Assembly: GCF_015223355.1 (NCBI RefSeq)
Contig: NZ_JADFFK010000009.1
Span: 124,001 to 188,000 of the forward strand
Direction: 5' to 3'
DNA length: 64,000 nt
Source of the DNA: Salipiger mangrovisoli
GTDB taxonomy: Bacteria; Pseudomonadota; Alphaproteobacteria; Rhodobacterales; Rhodobacteraceae
Shown: one piece after another, positions 17,928-26,135 of the stretch
Position numbering within the stretch: the first letter of the stretch is position 1
Layout: the number at the start of each line of letters is the position of its first letter
Made by a program: the position numbers and the translations under genes
The notes under the pieces: model-generated
Databases searched by the model: none
What the model was told of the DNA's origin: nothing
Seen by the model: only the letters and a program-made list of their open reading frames with translations

Positions 17928-18110
17928 TCAGCCCCCGGTGAGCGGCGTCAGCCCCAGTACCAGCAGCACCACCGCCGCGATCAGTCCGAACACCCAGAGC
18001 TGCCAGCGCGGGCCCTCGGCCTTCCACACGCTGCGGTAGCGATACCCGGCAAGGCAGGCGATCACGAAGAGCACCGTGGCGCTGGCGGGGGACAGCGAAA
18101 ACTCGGGCAA
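17928..18110 (-). CDS. Small two-helix membrane protein, unknown function
   Basis: 60-residue open frame with two hydrophobic helices (ATVLFVIACLAGY and LWVFGLIAAVVLLVLGL) joined by a basic loop. Start would be a TTG at 18110 with AGAGG about nine bases upstream. I do not recognise the family. Supporting signs are the clean membrane-protein pattern and its fit between neighbours; against are the rare start codon and short length. Confidence 0.55.
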   Translation of the reverse strand: MPEFSLSPASATVLFVIACLAGYRYRSVWKAEGPRWQLWVFGLIAAVVLLVLGLTPLTGG

Positions 18111-18191
18111 GATTCAGACCTCTGTGCTGGAATTCGTTTACTCGTGCGCTGATTGCACTAACCTGAACGAGGTTCAAGGGAGGGTAACGCG

Positions 18192-18713
18192 ATGCCAGCT
18201 TCATACAAACCTCATACCCGCGACGACGACGAGCACGAACGCAGCCACAGCCAGACAGTCGAAACCAACCTTTCGGCGGCCGAGGCAACGGTGCGCCACG
18301 TGCTGGACAGCAAGAACGGCGACCTTTTCTGGATTCAGCCGCATGAAACCATCGGCAAGGCCGTCGAGGTGCTGCGCGACCAGCGCATAGGCGCGCTTCT
18401 GGTGAAGGACCCGCAGGGCGAGCTGGTCGGGATCCTGTCCGAGCGCGACATCGTCCGCCGACTCGCCGACACGCCGGGCCGCACCCTGCCGCAGACGGTG
18501 GCCGAGCTGATGACCTCGAAACTCGAGACCTGCACCGCCGATGAGACGCTGGTGCGCATCCTGCGGCGGATGACCGACGGGCGCTTCCGCCACATGCCGG
18601 TGCTCGAGAACGGCCAGCTGATCGGCATGATCTCGATCGGCGACGTGGTGAACTACCGGCTGACCGCGCTGGAATACGAGGCGCTGAAGCTCAAGCAGCT
18701 CATCGTCGGCTGA
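18192..18713 (+). CDS. CBS-domain pair protein
   Basis: 173-residue cytosolic protein consisting mainly of two CBS domains (about residues 45-95 and 110-165): GDLFWIQPHETIGKAVEVLRDQRIGALLVKD, then LSERDIVRRL, and LETCTADETLVRILRRMTDGRFRHMPVLENGQLIGMISIGDVV. Such stand-alone pairs bind adenine nucleotides or S-adenosylmethionine and act as sensors; no effector domain is attached. A good ribosome-binding site (AGGGAGGGTAA) precedes the ATG. The N-terminal 30 residues are charged and probably disordered. Confidence 0.9.
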   Translation: MPASYKPHTRDDDEHERSHSQTVETNLSAAEATVRHVLDSKNGDLFWIQPHETIGKAVEVLRDQRIGALLVKDPQGELVGILSERDIVRRLADTPGRTLPQTVAELMTSKLETCTADETLVRILRRMTDGRFRHMPVLENGQLIGMISIGDVVNYRLTALEYEALKLKQLIVG

Positions 18714-18734
18714 CCCCGGGCGGCAAAACCAAAA

Positions 18735-18769
18735 GGCCGCGTCCCTACGGACGCGGCCCTATTCTTTTT
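18735..18769 (+). terminator. Rho-independent terminator after CBS gene
   Basis: GGCCGCGTCC-CTAC-GGACGCGGCC followed by CTATTCTTTTT. Perfect 10-base stem; AAAA on the left lets it also serve the converging minus-strand genes. Confidence 0.85.
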
Positions 18770-18780
18770 GGCCTAGGCGC

Positions 18781-19455
18781 TCATTCGTCGCCGGGCACCC
18801 CGTAGGACGGGGCCTCGCGCGGGTCGAGCGCGCGCTGCACGTAGGCGTCCAGCTGCGGCTTGTAGACCTCCCAGGCCGTGGCCACGGCCTCGATCGGGCA
18901 GTCCTCGGTCCAGTCGCAGCGCAGGTCGGCAACAGGCCAGCTGACCTTGTCGACGATCTTCAGCCCCGCCGAATGCACGGGTCCGGCCTCGCCGCCTGCC
19001 GCAAGCGCCCCGCGCAGCGCCGCGACCAGCCGGTCGCCGATATGGCCCGTCGCCCCGAGATAGGCATCGACCATCGCCTGCGGCACGCCGCCATTGGCCA
19101 GCAGGTTGCCGCCCGAGGCGGCGTTTTCGGCCTGCGCCTGCGTCCAGATGCCCAGCGAGTTCGGCCCCGAGTGAATCGCCGTGCGCCCCGCGGCATCCAC
19201 CGCCAGCACCTGCCGGTACTCGATGAACTTGCCGCGCTTTTGCACCTCTGCGATGGCCTCGGGCGCGGAAAGCCCACCTTCCATCAGGTCGAGCGCCAGC
19301 GGGCCGAGCGAGGGGTCGGTGACGTTCTGCGAAGCCACCGCCCCCACCCCGGCGCGCGCAAACGAGCAGCGCGCCGCGACGGCGGGCGAAGACGACGAGA
19401 TCACCAGACCGAACATGCCGGTCTCGGGGCAGCGGGCGACGAGAGAGAAGGTCAT
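18781..19455 (-). CDS. DUF1028 family protein (Ntn-hydrolase-like, putative)
   Basis: 224 residues starting MTFSLVARCPETGMFGLVISSSSPAVAARCSFARAG in which the pattern TFSLVARD-x-TG-x-GVA-S-S-P-VG of DUF1028 is plain. Members of this family are widespread, often beside amidohydrolases or RidA proteins, and structurally resemble N-terminal-nucleophile hydrolases; no reaction is established to my knowledge. Last of three co-directional genes: monooxygenase, RidA-like, DUF1028, with gaps of 17 and 6 bases, so they almost certainly form one operon. Confidence 0.85.
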   Translation of the reverse strand: MTFSLVARCPETGMFGLVISSSSPAVAARCSFARAGVGAVASQNVTDPSLGPLALDLMEGGLSAPEAIAEVQKRGKFIEYRQVLAVDAAGRTAIHSGPNSLGIWTQAQAENAASGGNLLANGGVPQAMVDAYLGATGHIGDRLVAALRGALAAGGEAGPVHSAGLKIVDKVSWPVADLRCDWTEDCPIEAVATAWEVYKPQLDAYVQRALDPREAPSYGVPGDE

Positions 19456-19461
19456 CAGCGA

Positions 19462-19887
19462 TCAGGCCTTGTAGTCGTGGGGAATGACCCCGGTTGCCTC
19501 GATCTCGACCAGCCAGTCGGGACGCGCCAGCGCGGTCACCACGAGCCCGGTGGACACCGGGTGCACGCCCTTGATGTATTCGCCCATGGTCCGGTAGACC
19601 GCCTCGCGGTTGCGCACGTCGGTCAGGAACACCTGCACGCGGCAGACATGCTCCATCGCGCCGCCGCATTCCTCCATCAGCTGACGGATGTTCTGCATGA
19701 CCTTGTGGGTCTGCTCGACCGGATCGTGGCTCTCGATGTTCTTGGCGTCGTCGAGGTTCTGCGGGCACTGGCCGCGCAGGAACACCATCTTGCCCTCGGC
19801 GACCACCGCCTGGCACAGGTCATTGTCGAGCTTCTGCTCGGGATAGGTGTCCTTGGTGTTGAACTTGCGGATGCGGGTATGGGCCAT
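19462..19887 (-). CDS. RidA (YjgF/YER057c/UK114) family protein without the deaminase arginine
   Basis: 141-residue RidA-fold protein. The C-terminal core HVCRVQVFLTDVRNREAV...LVEIEATGV is typical, including the conserved Glu of VEIEA. The usual substrate-binding Arg (P-A-R-S/T segment in RidA) is replaced: the corresponding stretch reads HPVSTGLVV. That places it with Rid subfamilies that lack imine deaminase activity, so a role in the degradation pathway encoded by its neighbours is more likely than generic RidA function. Start at 19887 with GGAG six bases upstream. Confidence 0.85.
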   Translation of the reverse strand: MAHTRIRKFNTKDTYPEQKLDNDLCQAVVAEGKMVFLRGQCPQNLDDAKNIESHDPVEQTHKVMQNIRQLMEECGGAMEHVCRVQVFLTDVRNREAVYRTMGEYIKGVHPVSTGLVVTALARPDWLVEIEATGVIPHDYKA

Positions 19888-19904
19888 CTGGCGCTCCGTT
19901 GGGG

Positions 19905-21185
19905 TTATTCTGCGGCCCGCGCGGAGGTCGCGCTGCGGGCCTTGTCGTCGTAGGTGCTGTAGCTTCGCTGGATCACGATCTGATCGGCGATGTAACGGGC
20001 GTCGTGCCAGACACCCCAGATGAAGCTCGACCCGCGGCGCGACAGCCACGGCAAACCGAGGAAGTAGAAGCCGCGCTCGGGAGACACGCCGCGCTCATGG
20101 CGCGGGCGTCCGGTCTGGTCGAGCAGGTCGAGTTCCAGCCAGCTGTAATCGAGCGCATAGCCGGTGGCCCAGAGGATGGTGGTCACCCCGGCCTCGGCAA
20201 GGTCGAGCGCGCGCAAAGGCTCGGTCATGCAGGCCGGGTCCGGCAAGAATTGCCGGGCCTCGGGCTCTTCGGGCAGATCGAGCCCGTTGCGGGTCACATA
20301 GGCGTCGGCCTGGTCAAGCATCGCGAGATAGTCCGAGTCGCCCCGGCGGATGTTGCGCGCAAGGTCGTCCTCGAAGTGCAGGCGGCCCTCGGCGTAGCTT
20401 TCGGTGCGCCCGACGAGCGTGATGCCTTCTTCCGCGAGCTGGCGGAATTCCACCGTCCGGCCACCCTGCGCACCGCTCACCGCGATGGTCACATGCTCGG
20501 TTCCCGGCGCAGGGGCGGGAATGTCCCAGAGCCCGAGCACGCCCAGCCACCAGCAGTAGTCGCGCCCGCGATAGGCCCGCGGCGGGCGTCCGTGCGGCCC
20601 GACCGAGAGGTAGACCCTGCGCCCGGCACGGTTCAGCTCGTCGGCGATCTGCGCCCCCGAAGAGCCCGCGCCGACCACAAGAACCGCCCCCTCGGGCAGT
20701 TGCTCGGGATTGCGGTAATCGGCCGAGTGCAACTGGGTGACAGGCGCATCCTGCGGCACCACAGAGGGGATCACCGGCTTCTGGAACGGGCCGGTGGCCG
20801 AAACAACATTCCGCGCCTCGATCACGCCCTCGGAGGTTTCCACCCGGAACCCCGGCCGCCCGTCGAGCCGCCGCACGCGGGTCACCTCTACGCCGCACCG
20901 GATCGGCGCGCCGAACTTCGCGGCATAGCGTTCGAAGTAATCGGCCACCTCGTCCTTGGCCGGGAAGGCCTCGCCATCGCCGTCGAACTCCATGCCGGGG
21001 AAACGATCGTGCCAGGCCGGGCCATTGGCCACCAGCGAATCCCAGCGGCCGCTGCGCCAGCGCTCGGCGATGCGGGCCTTTTCCAGAACGAGGTGCGGTA
21101 CGCCCTCACGCTCCAGGTGCTCGCTCATGGCAACCCCGGCCTGGCCTGCGCCGATCACGAGCGTGTCGATGGTTTCAACGGGCAT
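19905..21185 (-). CDS. Flavin-dependent monooxygenase-like NAD(P)-binding oxidoreductase (CzcO/FMO type)
   Basis: 426-residue cytosolic flavoprotein. Two Rossmann motifs are visible: VIGAGQAGVAMSEHL near residue 10 (FAD) and VVGAGSSGAQIADEL near residue 175 (NADPH). Between them HSADYRNPEQLPEG resembles the FMO fingerprint, and ATGYALDYSWLE near the end is the ATG motif of group B monooxygenases. The substrate is unknown. First gene of a three-gene operon with a RidA-like and a DUF1028 protein; together they suggest oxidation and hydrolysis of a nitrogen-containing organic compound, which is inference. Start at 21185 is backed by AAGGAC; the frame is open upstream. Confidence 0.85.
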   Translation of the reverse strand: MPVETIDTLVIGAGQAGVAMSEHLEREGVPHLVLEKARIAERWRSGRWDSLVANGPAWHDRFPGMEFDGDGEAFPAKDEVADYFERYAAKFGAPIRCGVEVTRVRRLDGRPGFRVETSEGVIEARNVVSATGPFQKPVIPSVVPQDAPVTQLHSADYRNPEQLPEGAVLVVGAGSSGAQIADELNRAGRRVYLSVGPHGRPPRAYRGRDYCWWLGVLGLWDIPAPAPGTEHVTIAVSGAQGGRTVEFRQLAEEGITLVGRTESYAEGRLHFEDDLARNIRRGDSDYLAMLDQADAYVTRNGLDLPEEPEARQFLPDPACMTEPLRALDLAEAGVTTILWATGYALDYSWLELDLLDQTGRPRHERGVSPERGFYFLGLPWLSRRGSSFIWGVWHDARYIADQIVIQRSYSTYDDKARSATSARAAE

Positions 21186-21400
21186 GGCGAGTCCTTCTTT
21201 GACCGAGGCGTACCCCCCTGTGTACCCCCAGGACACCTTCGGGAGAATTACGAAATTCTTCGCCGCTGCTTTGGCTCCACCTAAGCCACGCCGCTGTCCA
21301 CGGCTGGCGACGAGTCGACCCGTCATGCGCACTGCCTGCGCGCGGGGTCGGCCGCGTCGCGGAGGCACCCGGTGCCCTAACCGTGCGACAGCCCCAATGC

Positions 21401-21424
21401 AAAAGGCCCGGCAGGTGCCGGGCC
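21401..21424 (-). terminator. Terminator of the SBF-transporter gene
   Basis: Read on the minus strand: GGCCCGGCA-CC-TGCCGGGCC followed by TTTTGC, 27 bases past the stop of the transporter gene. The remaining 21186-21400 gap upstream of the monooxygenase shows no gene. Confidence 0.75.
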
Positions 21425-21450
21425 AAATCGCCTTGTGGTGCCGGGAAGGT

Positions 21451-22437
21451 TCAGCGCGCCGGAACCGCGCCACCCTGCTCGCGCCGCGCCGCCTTTTGCG
21501 AGGCGAAGGCGCAGACCAGAAGCTGGCTCATGTGATAGATCATCAGCGGCAGCACGATCGCGCCGACCTGGTCGGCGGCGAAGAGCGCCGTGGCGATCGG
21601 CAGCCCCGAGGCAAGGCTCTTTGTCGAGCCGCAGTAGAACAGCACCGCCTGATCCGGATAGGGCATCCGGAAAAGCTTTCCGGTCCCCAGCATCAGCAGC
21701 ATGACGATGGCCAGGAACAGCAGCACCACCAGCATCAGCAGGATCAGACTCGCGGTGGGGATCTTCGACCAGAGCCCCGAGACGGTGCCGGCGCTGAACG
21801 CCGAATACACGATCAGCAGGATCGAGCCGCGATCGACCACCATGGTCAGGAGCTTGTGTCGCTTGACGAAGCCGCCGACCCACGGGCGGACCAGCTGGCC
21901 GATGACGAAGGGCAGCAGGATCTGGGTGCCGATCTTCAGCACCGACTCGAAGCTCACCCCACCGTCGCCCTGATGCAGCAGCAGCGCCACCAGCGCCGGG
22001 GTCAGCGCGACCCCCACGAGATTTGACAGCGAGGCGGCACAGATCGCCGCCGGCACGTTGCCGCCCGCAATCGAGGTAAAGGCGATCGAGGACTGCACGG
22101 TCGAGGGCAGCACCGCGAGGAACAGCAGCCCCAGCGTGACCGTCGCTCCGAGCGCGGGCGCGAAGACTGCCGCCAGCCCCAGGCCGATCAGCGGGAACAT
22201 GACGTAGGTGGCCGCGAAAGTCAGGCCCTGCAAACGCCAGTTCAGCAGCCCGGCGCGCACCGCGCTCGGGTCGAGCTTCGCGCCGTATAGGAAGAACAGC
22301 AGCGCAACCGCCCAGAAGGTCACCTGTTTCAGCCCGGTCGCAGCGAGGCCCTGTGCCGGCAGCAGCAGGCCAAGAAAAACCGTGGCGATTAGCAGCAGCA
22401 TGTAAGTGTCGATGCCGATGCGCTTGAGATAACTCAT
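21451..22437 (-). CDS. Bile acid:sodium symporter (SBF/BASS) family transporter
   Basis: 328-residue inner-membrane protein with about nine to ten helices. FFLYGAKLDPSAVRAGLLNWRLQGLTF, LPSTVQSSIAFTSIAGGNVPAAICAASLSNLVGV and YCGSTKSLASGLPIATALF match the SBF-like (DUF4137) branch of the BASS superfamily: the crossover motifs that bind Na+ and substrate are present. Substrate unknown; organic anions are usual. It stands alone between a terminator and gamma-glutamyltransferase, 90 bases away from the latter. Confidence 0.88.
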   Translation of the reverse strand: MSYLKRIGIDTYMLLLIATVFLGLLLPAQGLAATGLKQVTFWAVALLFFLYGAKLDPSAVRAGLLNWRLQGLTFAATYVMFPLIGLGLAAVFAPALGATVTLGLLFLAVLPSTVQSSIAFTSIAGGNVPAAICAASLSNLVGVALTPALVALLLHQGDGGVSFESVLKIGTQILLPFVIGQLVRPWVGGFVKRHKLLTMVVDRGSILLIVYSAFSAGTVSGLWSKIPTASLILLMLVVLLFLAIVMLLMLGTGKLFRMPYPDQAVLFYCGSTKSLASGLPIATALFAADQVGAIVLPLMIYHMSQLLVCAFASQKAARREQGGAVPAR

Positions 22438-22527
22438 CTCTTCTCCTGTACTTTCCTCTCACCGACGCGTGCGCCGATCCCTCGGAAGGCGGCGGCGCGC
22501 CGGGTGACACGCCCCCGCCGGGCGGGC

Positions 22528-24117
22528 TCAGAACCCTGAAGCCTGCCCATCCTTACGCGGATCCGATCCCGCCGCAAAGCCGCCTTCGGGCAGGCGATGC
22601 ACCAGCTGTGCCCCGCCGAAGCCGAAGGCATTGTCCGGCGCCTCGATCTGGATCCGGTGACCAAGCGCCCTCAGCCCGTCGAGCAGCTCGGGGGCCATGC
22701 TCGGCTCGCAGGCCAGATCCAGCCCCTCGATCATCCGCCAGCGCGGCGCGTCGGCGGCGGTCTGCACGTCCTGCTCCCAGAGCTCGGTGCGCAGCAGCAG
22801 TTGCATGTGGCCCTGCGCCTGGATCGGCCCGCCCATCATGCCGAAGGCCATCAGCGGCTCGCCGTTCTTCATGGCAAAGCCCGGAATGATCGTGTGGAAC
22901 GGCCGCTTGCCCCCCGCCACGCGGTTCGGGTGACCTTCCTCGGTGGTGAAGCCGAAGCCCCGGTTCTGCATCGACACGCCCGTGCCCGGCACCACCACGC
23001 CCGAGCCGAAGCCCGCGTAGTTGGACTGGATGAAGCTGATCATCATGCCCGAGGCATCACCGACGTTGAGCAGCACGGTGCCGCCGCGCTTCGGCGCGCC
23101 GGGGCCGAAGTCCTGGGCCTTGTCCTCGGCGATGAGCGCGGCGCGGGATTTCAGGTAGTCCGGGTCCAGCAGCGCGGTCTCGTCCACATCGGTCATGTGA
23201 TCGCGGTCGGCGACGAAGGCATGCAGGTCGGCATAGGCCAGCTTGATCGCCTCGATCTGCAAGTGCACGGCGGTCAGATCGTCCGGGCCATGTTCGCGGA
23301 TCGAGGTGTGCTGCAACATCCCCAGCGCCATGAGCGCGGCGATCCCCTGCCCGTTCGGCGGGATCTCGTGCAGCTCGACGTCGTCGAAGGACTGGCTGAC
23401 CGTGCCGCACCAGTCGGGCTTCTGCGCCGCGAGGTCCGCCATGGTCATCGCGCCGCCATTGGCGTTCGAGAAGGCGATGATCTCTTCCGCGATCTCGCCC
23501 TCGTAAAAGGCACGGCCCTTGGTCTCGGCAATCGCCCGCAGGGTGCGCGCGGCACCGGGGTTGCGGAAGCGCTCGCCCGCCTTGGGGGCGCGGCCACCGG
23601 GCATGAAGGTCTCGGCGAAGCCGGGCTGCTTGCCCAGCGTCTGCGCGCCTTTCGCCCAGAGCGCGGCGATCACCGGCGAGACGATGAACCCTTCTTCGGC
23701 GTAGCGGATCGCCGGCGCCAGCACCGTCGCCAGCCCGAGCTTGCCGAAGCGCTCCGAAAGCTCGACCCAGGCGCTGACCGCGCCGGGCACCGTCACCGCA
23801 TCCCAGCCGTGCTGCGGCATGCCGTTCGGGAAGCGCTCGGGCGACCAGGCGGCGGGCGCGCGGCCCGAGGCGTTGAGCCCGTGCAGCTGCTTGCCGTCCC
23901 ACAAGATGCAGAAGGCATCCGAGCCAAGGCCGTTGCCGGTGGGTTCCACCACCGTCAGCGCCGCAGCGGTGGCGATCGCGGCGTCCACCGCGTTGCCGCC
24001 CTGTTGCAGGATGGTCAGCCCCGCCTGCGTGGCGAGCGGCTGGGATGTGGCCACGACGTTCTCGGCCAGGACAGGCGAGCGGCGCGACGGGTAGACGGGA
24101 TCATGACGCAGGCGCAT
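22528..24117 (-). CDS. ggt: Gamma-glutamyltransferase family (Ntn hydrolase)
   Basis: 529 residues with the family layout: ENVVATSQPLATQAGLTILQQGGNAVDAAIATAAALTVVEP at the start, NGLGSDAF, then the small-subunit start KRGGTVLLNVGD, in which the Thr aligns with the autoprocessing nucleophile (Thr391 of E. coli), and GSGVVVPGTGVSMQNRG further on. No signal peptide is visible, so unlike E. coli GGT it may be cytosolic. Its start overlaps the 3' end of tctA by 17 bases, so it is translated with the tripartite transporter. The likely role is hydrolysis of an imported gamma-glutamyl or related amide compound; this is inference from context. Confidence 0.9.
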   Translation of the reverse strand: MRLRHDPVYPSRRSPVLAENVVATSQPLATQAGLTILQQGGNAVDAAIATAAALTVVEPTGNGLGSDAFCILWDGKQLHGLNASGRAPAAWSPERFPNGMPQHGWDAVTVPGAVSAWVELSERFGKLGLATVLAPAIRYAEEGFIVSPVIAALWAKGAQTLGKQPGFAETFMPGGRAPKAGERFRNPGAARTLRAIAETKGRAFYEGEIAEEIIAFSNANGGAMTMADLAAQKPDWCGTVSQSFDDVELHEIPPNGQGIAALMALGMLQHTSIREHGPDDLTAVHLQIEAIKLAYADLHAFVADRDHMTDVDETALLDPDYLKSRAALIAEDKAQDFGPGAPKRGGTVLLNVGDASGMMISFIQSNYAGFGSGVVVPGTGVSMQNRGFGFTTEEGHPNRVAGGKRPFHTIIPGFAMKNGEPLMAFGMMGGPIQAQGHMQLLLRTELWEQDVQTAADAPRWRMIEGLDLACEPSMAPELLDGLRALGHRIQIEAPDNAFGFGGAQLVHRLPEGGFAAGSDPRKDGQASGF

Positions 24118-25618
24118 CGGTACTCCTCCCGGAGGTCTTGCGTTGTTTCAGGTGGCCGCGGATTGCCCAGGCAATCGAGACGACGGCCGCGATGAGGAAG
24201 ATGAGGCTGATCGGGCGGGTGAAGAACAGCGACGGATCGCCGTCGGTCATCAGCGCCCGGCGCAGGTTGGTTTCGGCGATAGGGCCGAGGATCACGCCCA
24301 GCACCAGCGGCGCCAGCGAGTAGCCGAGCGCGCGCAGCGCGTAGCCCGCCACCCCGATGAAGCCGAGCAGGTACAGATCGGTCACCCGGTTGTTCAGCGC
24401 GAAGGAGCCGACAACGCAGCAGACCATGACGACCGGCACGATCAGCCATTTCGGCACCTCGGCGACGCGCAGGAACATCCGCATCGACACCACCGAGACG
24501 AAGAGCATCATCAGCGAGGCAACCGCCATCGCGATGAACATGCCATAGACCAGGTCGGCGTGGTCCATGATCAGCCGCGGGCCGACGGAAATGCCGTGCA
24601 CCATCAGCGAGGCCATGAGGATCGCGTCCACCGCCGATCCCGGAATGCCGAGGCCGATCAGCGGGATGAGACCGCCACCGGCGGTGGCCGAGTTGCCCGC
24701 CTCGGAGGCGACGACACCGTCGGGGTTGCCCTTGCCGAAGCTCTCCGGATCCTTGGAATTGCGCTTGGCCTGGTCATAGGCGACGAGGTTGGCGATCGAG
24801 CCCCCTGCCCCCGGCAGCGCGCCGATCAGAACGCCGACGATCGAAGAGCGGATCAGGTTGACCGGCCGCAGCAGCACCTCCTTCATCACCTTCCAGGTCT
24901 GGAAGTCGATGGCGCCGGTGACCAGCGCATTGCCCGAGCGCACGGACTTGGCGTCCTCGACCTCGGAGGTCAGCTGCGAGATCGCGAAGATGCCGATCAG
25001 CACGACGAGGAAGGGCAGCCCGGTCTCCAGCATCTCGATGCCGAAGTCGAAGCGCGGCCGCCCCATGATCGGGTCGGTTCCGACGGTCGAGATCGCAAGG
25101 CCGATGAACCCCGCCAGCAGGCCGCGGATCACGCTGTCGCCGACGAGGCTGGCGACGATGGTCAGCGCGAAGACGATCAGCGAGAAATATTCCCACGGGC
25201 CGAGCTTCACCGCGAACATCGCCAGCGGCGGCGCGGCGACGATCAGAACGACGGTCGAGATGATGGTGCCGAAGAACGAGGCCCAGACGCCAAGCGAGAG
25301 CGCCCGTCCGGGTTCGCCGCGGCGCGCCATGGGGAAGGCGTCGAAGGTGGTGGCGACCGACGAGGGCGTGCCGGGAATGCCGAGCAGCGCCGCCGAGATG
25401 AGTCCGCCGGTATAGCCGCCCACGTAAACCGAGAGCATCACCGCGATGCCCTGAAGCGGCTCCATGGTGAAGGTCAGCGGCAGGGTCAGCACGATGGCCA
25501 TGGTGACGGTGAAGCCCGGGATCGCGGCGGCGATGATGCCGGCCAGCGAGCCGAAAAGCATGTAGATCAGCGTGGCGAGCGTGAAAATCTGCGCCGCGCC
25601 GGAAAGGAAGCTGTCCAT
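24101..25618 (-). CDS. tctA: Tripartite tricarboxylate transporter, large permease TctA
   Basis: 505-residue polytopic inner-membrane protein with 11-12 helices. TctA hallmarks include GSLAGIIAAAIPGFTVTMAI, YVGGYTGGLISAALLGIPGTPSS near the N-terminus and the mirrored GALPGAGGSIANLVAYDQAKR...GLGIPGSAVDAILMA in the second half. Start at 25618 (MDSFLSGAAQIF) is two bases past the tctB stop. Works with TctB and the periplasmic TctC to import a carboxylate using ion gradients. Confidence 0.95.
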   Translation of the reverse strand: MDSFLSGAAQIFTLATLIYMLFGSLAGIIAAAIPGFTVTMAIVLTLPLTFTMEPLQGIAVMLSVYVGGYTGGLISAALLGIPGTPSSVATTFDAFPMARRGEPGRALSLGVWASFFGTIISTVVLIVAAPPLAMFAVKLGPWEYFSLIVFALTIVASLVGDSVIRGLLAGFIGLAISTVGTDPIMGRPRFDFGIEMLETGLPFLVVLIGIFAISQLTSEVEDAKSVRSGNALVTGAIDFQTWKVMKEVLLRPVNLIRSSIVGVLIGALPGAGGSIANLVAYDQAKRNSKDPESFGKGNPDGVVASEAGNSATAGGGLIPLIGLGIPGSAVDAILMASLMVHGISVGPRLIMDHADLVYGMFIAMAVASLMMLFVSVVSMRMFLRVAEVPKWLIVPVVMVCCVVGSFALNNRVTDLYLLGFIGVAGYALRALGYSLAPLVLGVILGPIAETNLRRALMTDGDPSLFFTRPISLIFLIAAVVSIAWAIRGHLKQRKTSGRSTDAPAS

Positions 25619-25619
25619 G

Positions 25620-26135
25620 TCAGAGCACCCCGCGCGGCAGGAAGACGGTGAAGACCTCGGCAAAGAGCCAGTTCAGCCCGAAGGAGAAGACCGCCGCCAC
25701 GGCCACCGCGATGAGCAGCGTCGCGGGCCTGCGCGGCATCAGCACCAGCTCGAGCGCGAGGATGAAGAGGAAGCTCGCGATCTGGAAGCCCAGCAGCGGG
25801 ATCGCCAGCAGGTAGACCGCAAGCGCCCCCAGCACGACGAAGACGAGATGGCGGCGCTTGGCCCAGGCCACGGTCTGGCAGGCGAAGCGGCCATAGGCGC
25901 CGGCGGGAATTTTCCGCAGCGCGTCGATGATGGCGATGACCGCCACCAGCGCGATGCCGGCGAAGACGATCTTCGGGAAGGCGCCCGCGCCGAGCTTCTC
26001 GAAGCGCGAGGTGGGGATCCCCATGGCCGAGACGAAGAGCCCGACCGAGGCGAAAAGGATCAGCACGTAGCTCAGGAGGCGGGCGATCTCGCCCGCCTCC
26101 CGTGCCTGCTGCTTGTCGTAGCCGGCGTCGCTCAC
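25620..26135 (-). CDS. tctB: Tripartite tricarboxylate transporter, small permease TctB
   Basis: 171 residues with four membrane helices, the usual size and topology of TctB (ARLLSYVLILFASVGLFVSAMGIPTSRFEKLGAGAFPKIV at the start; FSFGLNWLFAEVFTVFLPRG at the end is the conserved C-terminal motif). Overlaps tctC by four bases. Confidence 0.92.
   Translation of the reverse strand: MSDAGYDKQQAREAGEIARLLSYVLILFASVGLFVSAMGIPTSRFEKLGAGAFPKIVFAGIALVAVIAIIDALRKIPAGAYGRFACQTVAWAKRRHLVFVVLGALAVYLLAIPLLGFQIASFLFILALELVLMPRRPATLLIAVAVAAVFSFGLNWLFAEVFTVFLPRGVL

Noticed and set aside
22597-24195. A ~530-codon plus-strand open frame opposite ggt
   Set aside because: Shadow of gamma-glutamyltransferase; no domain and strongly skewed composition.
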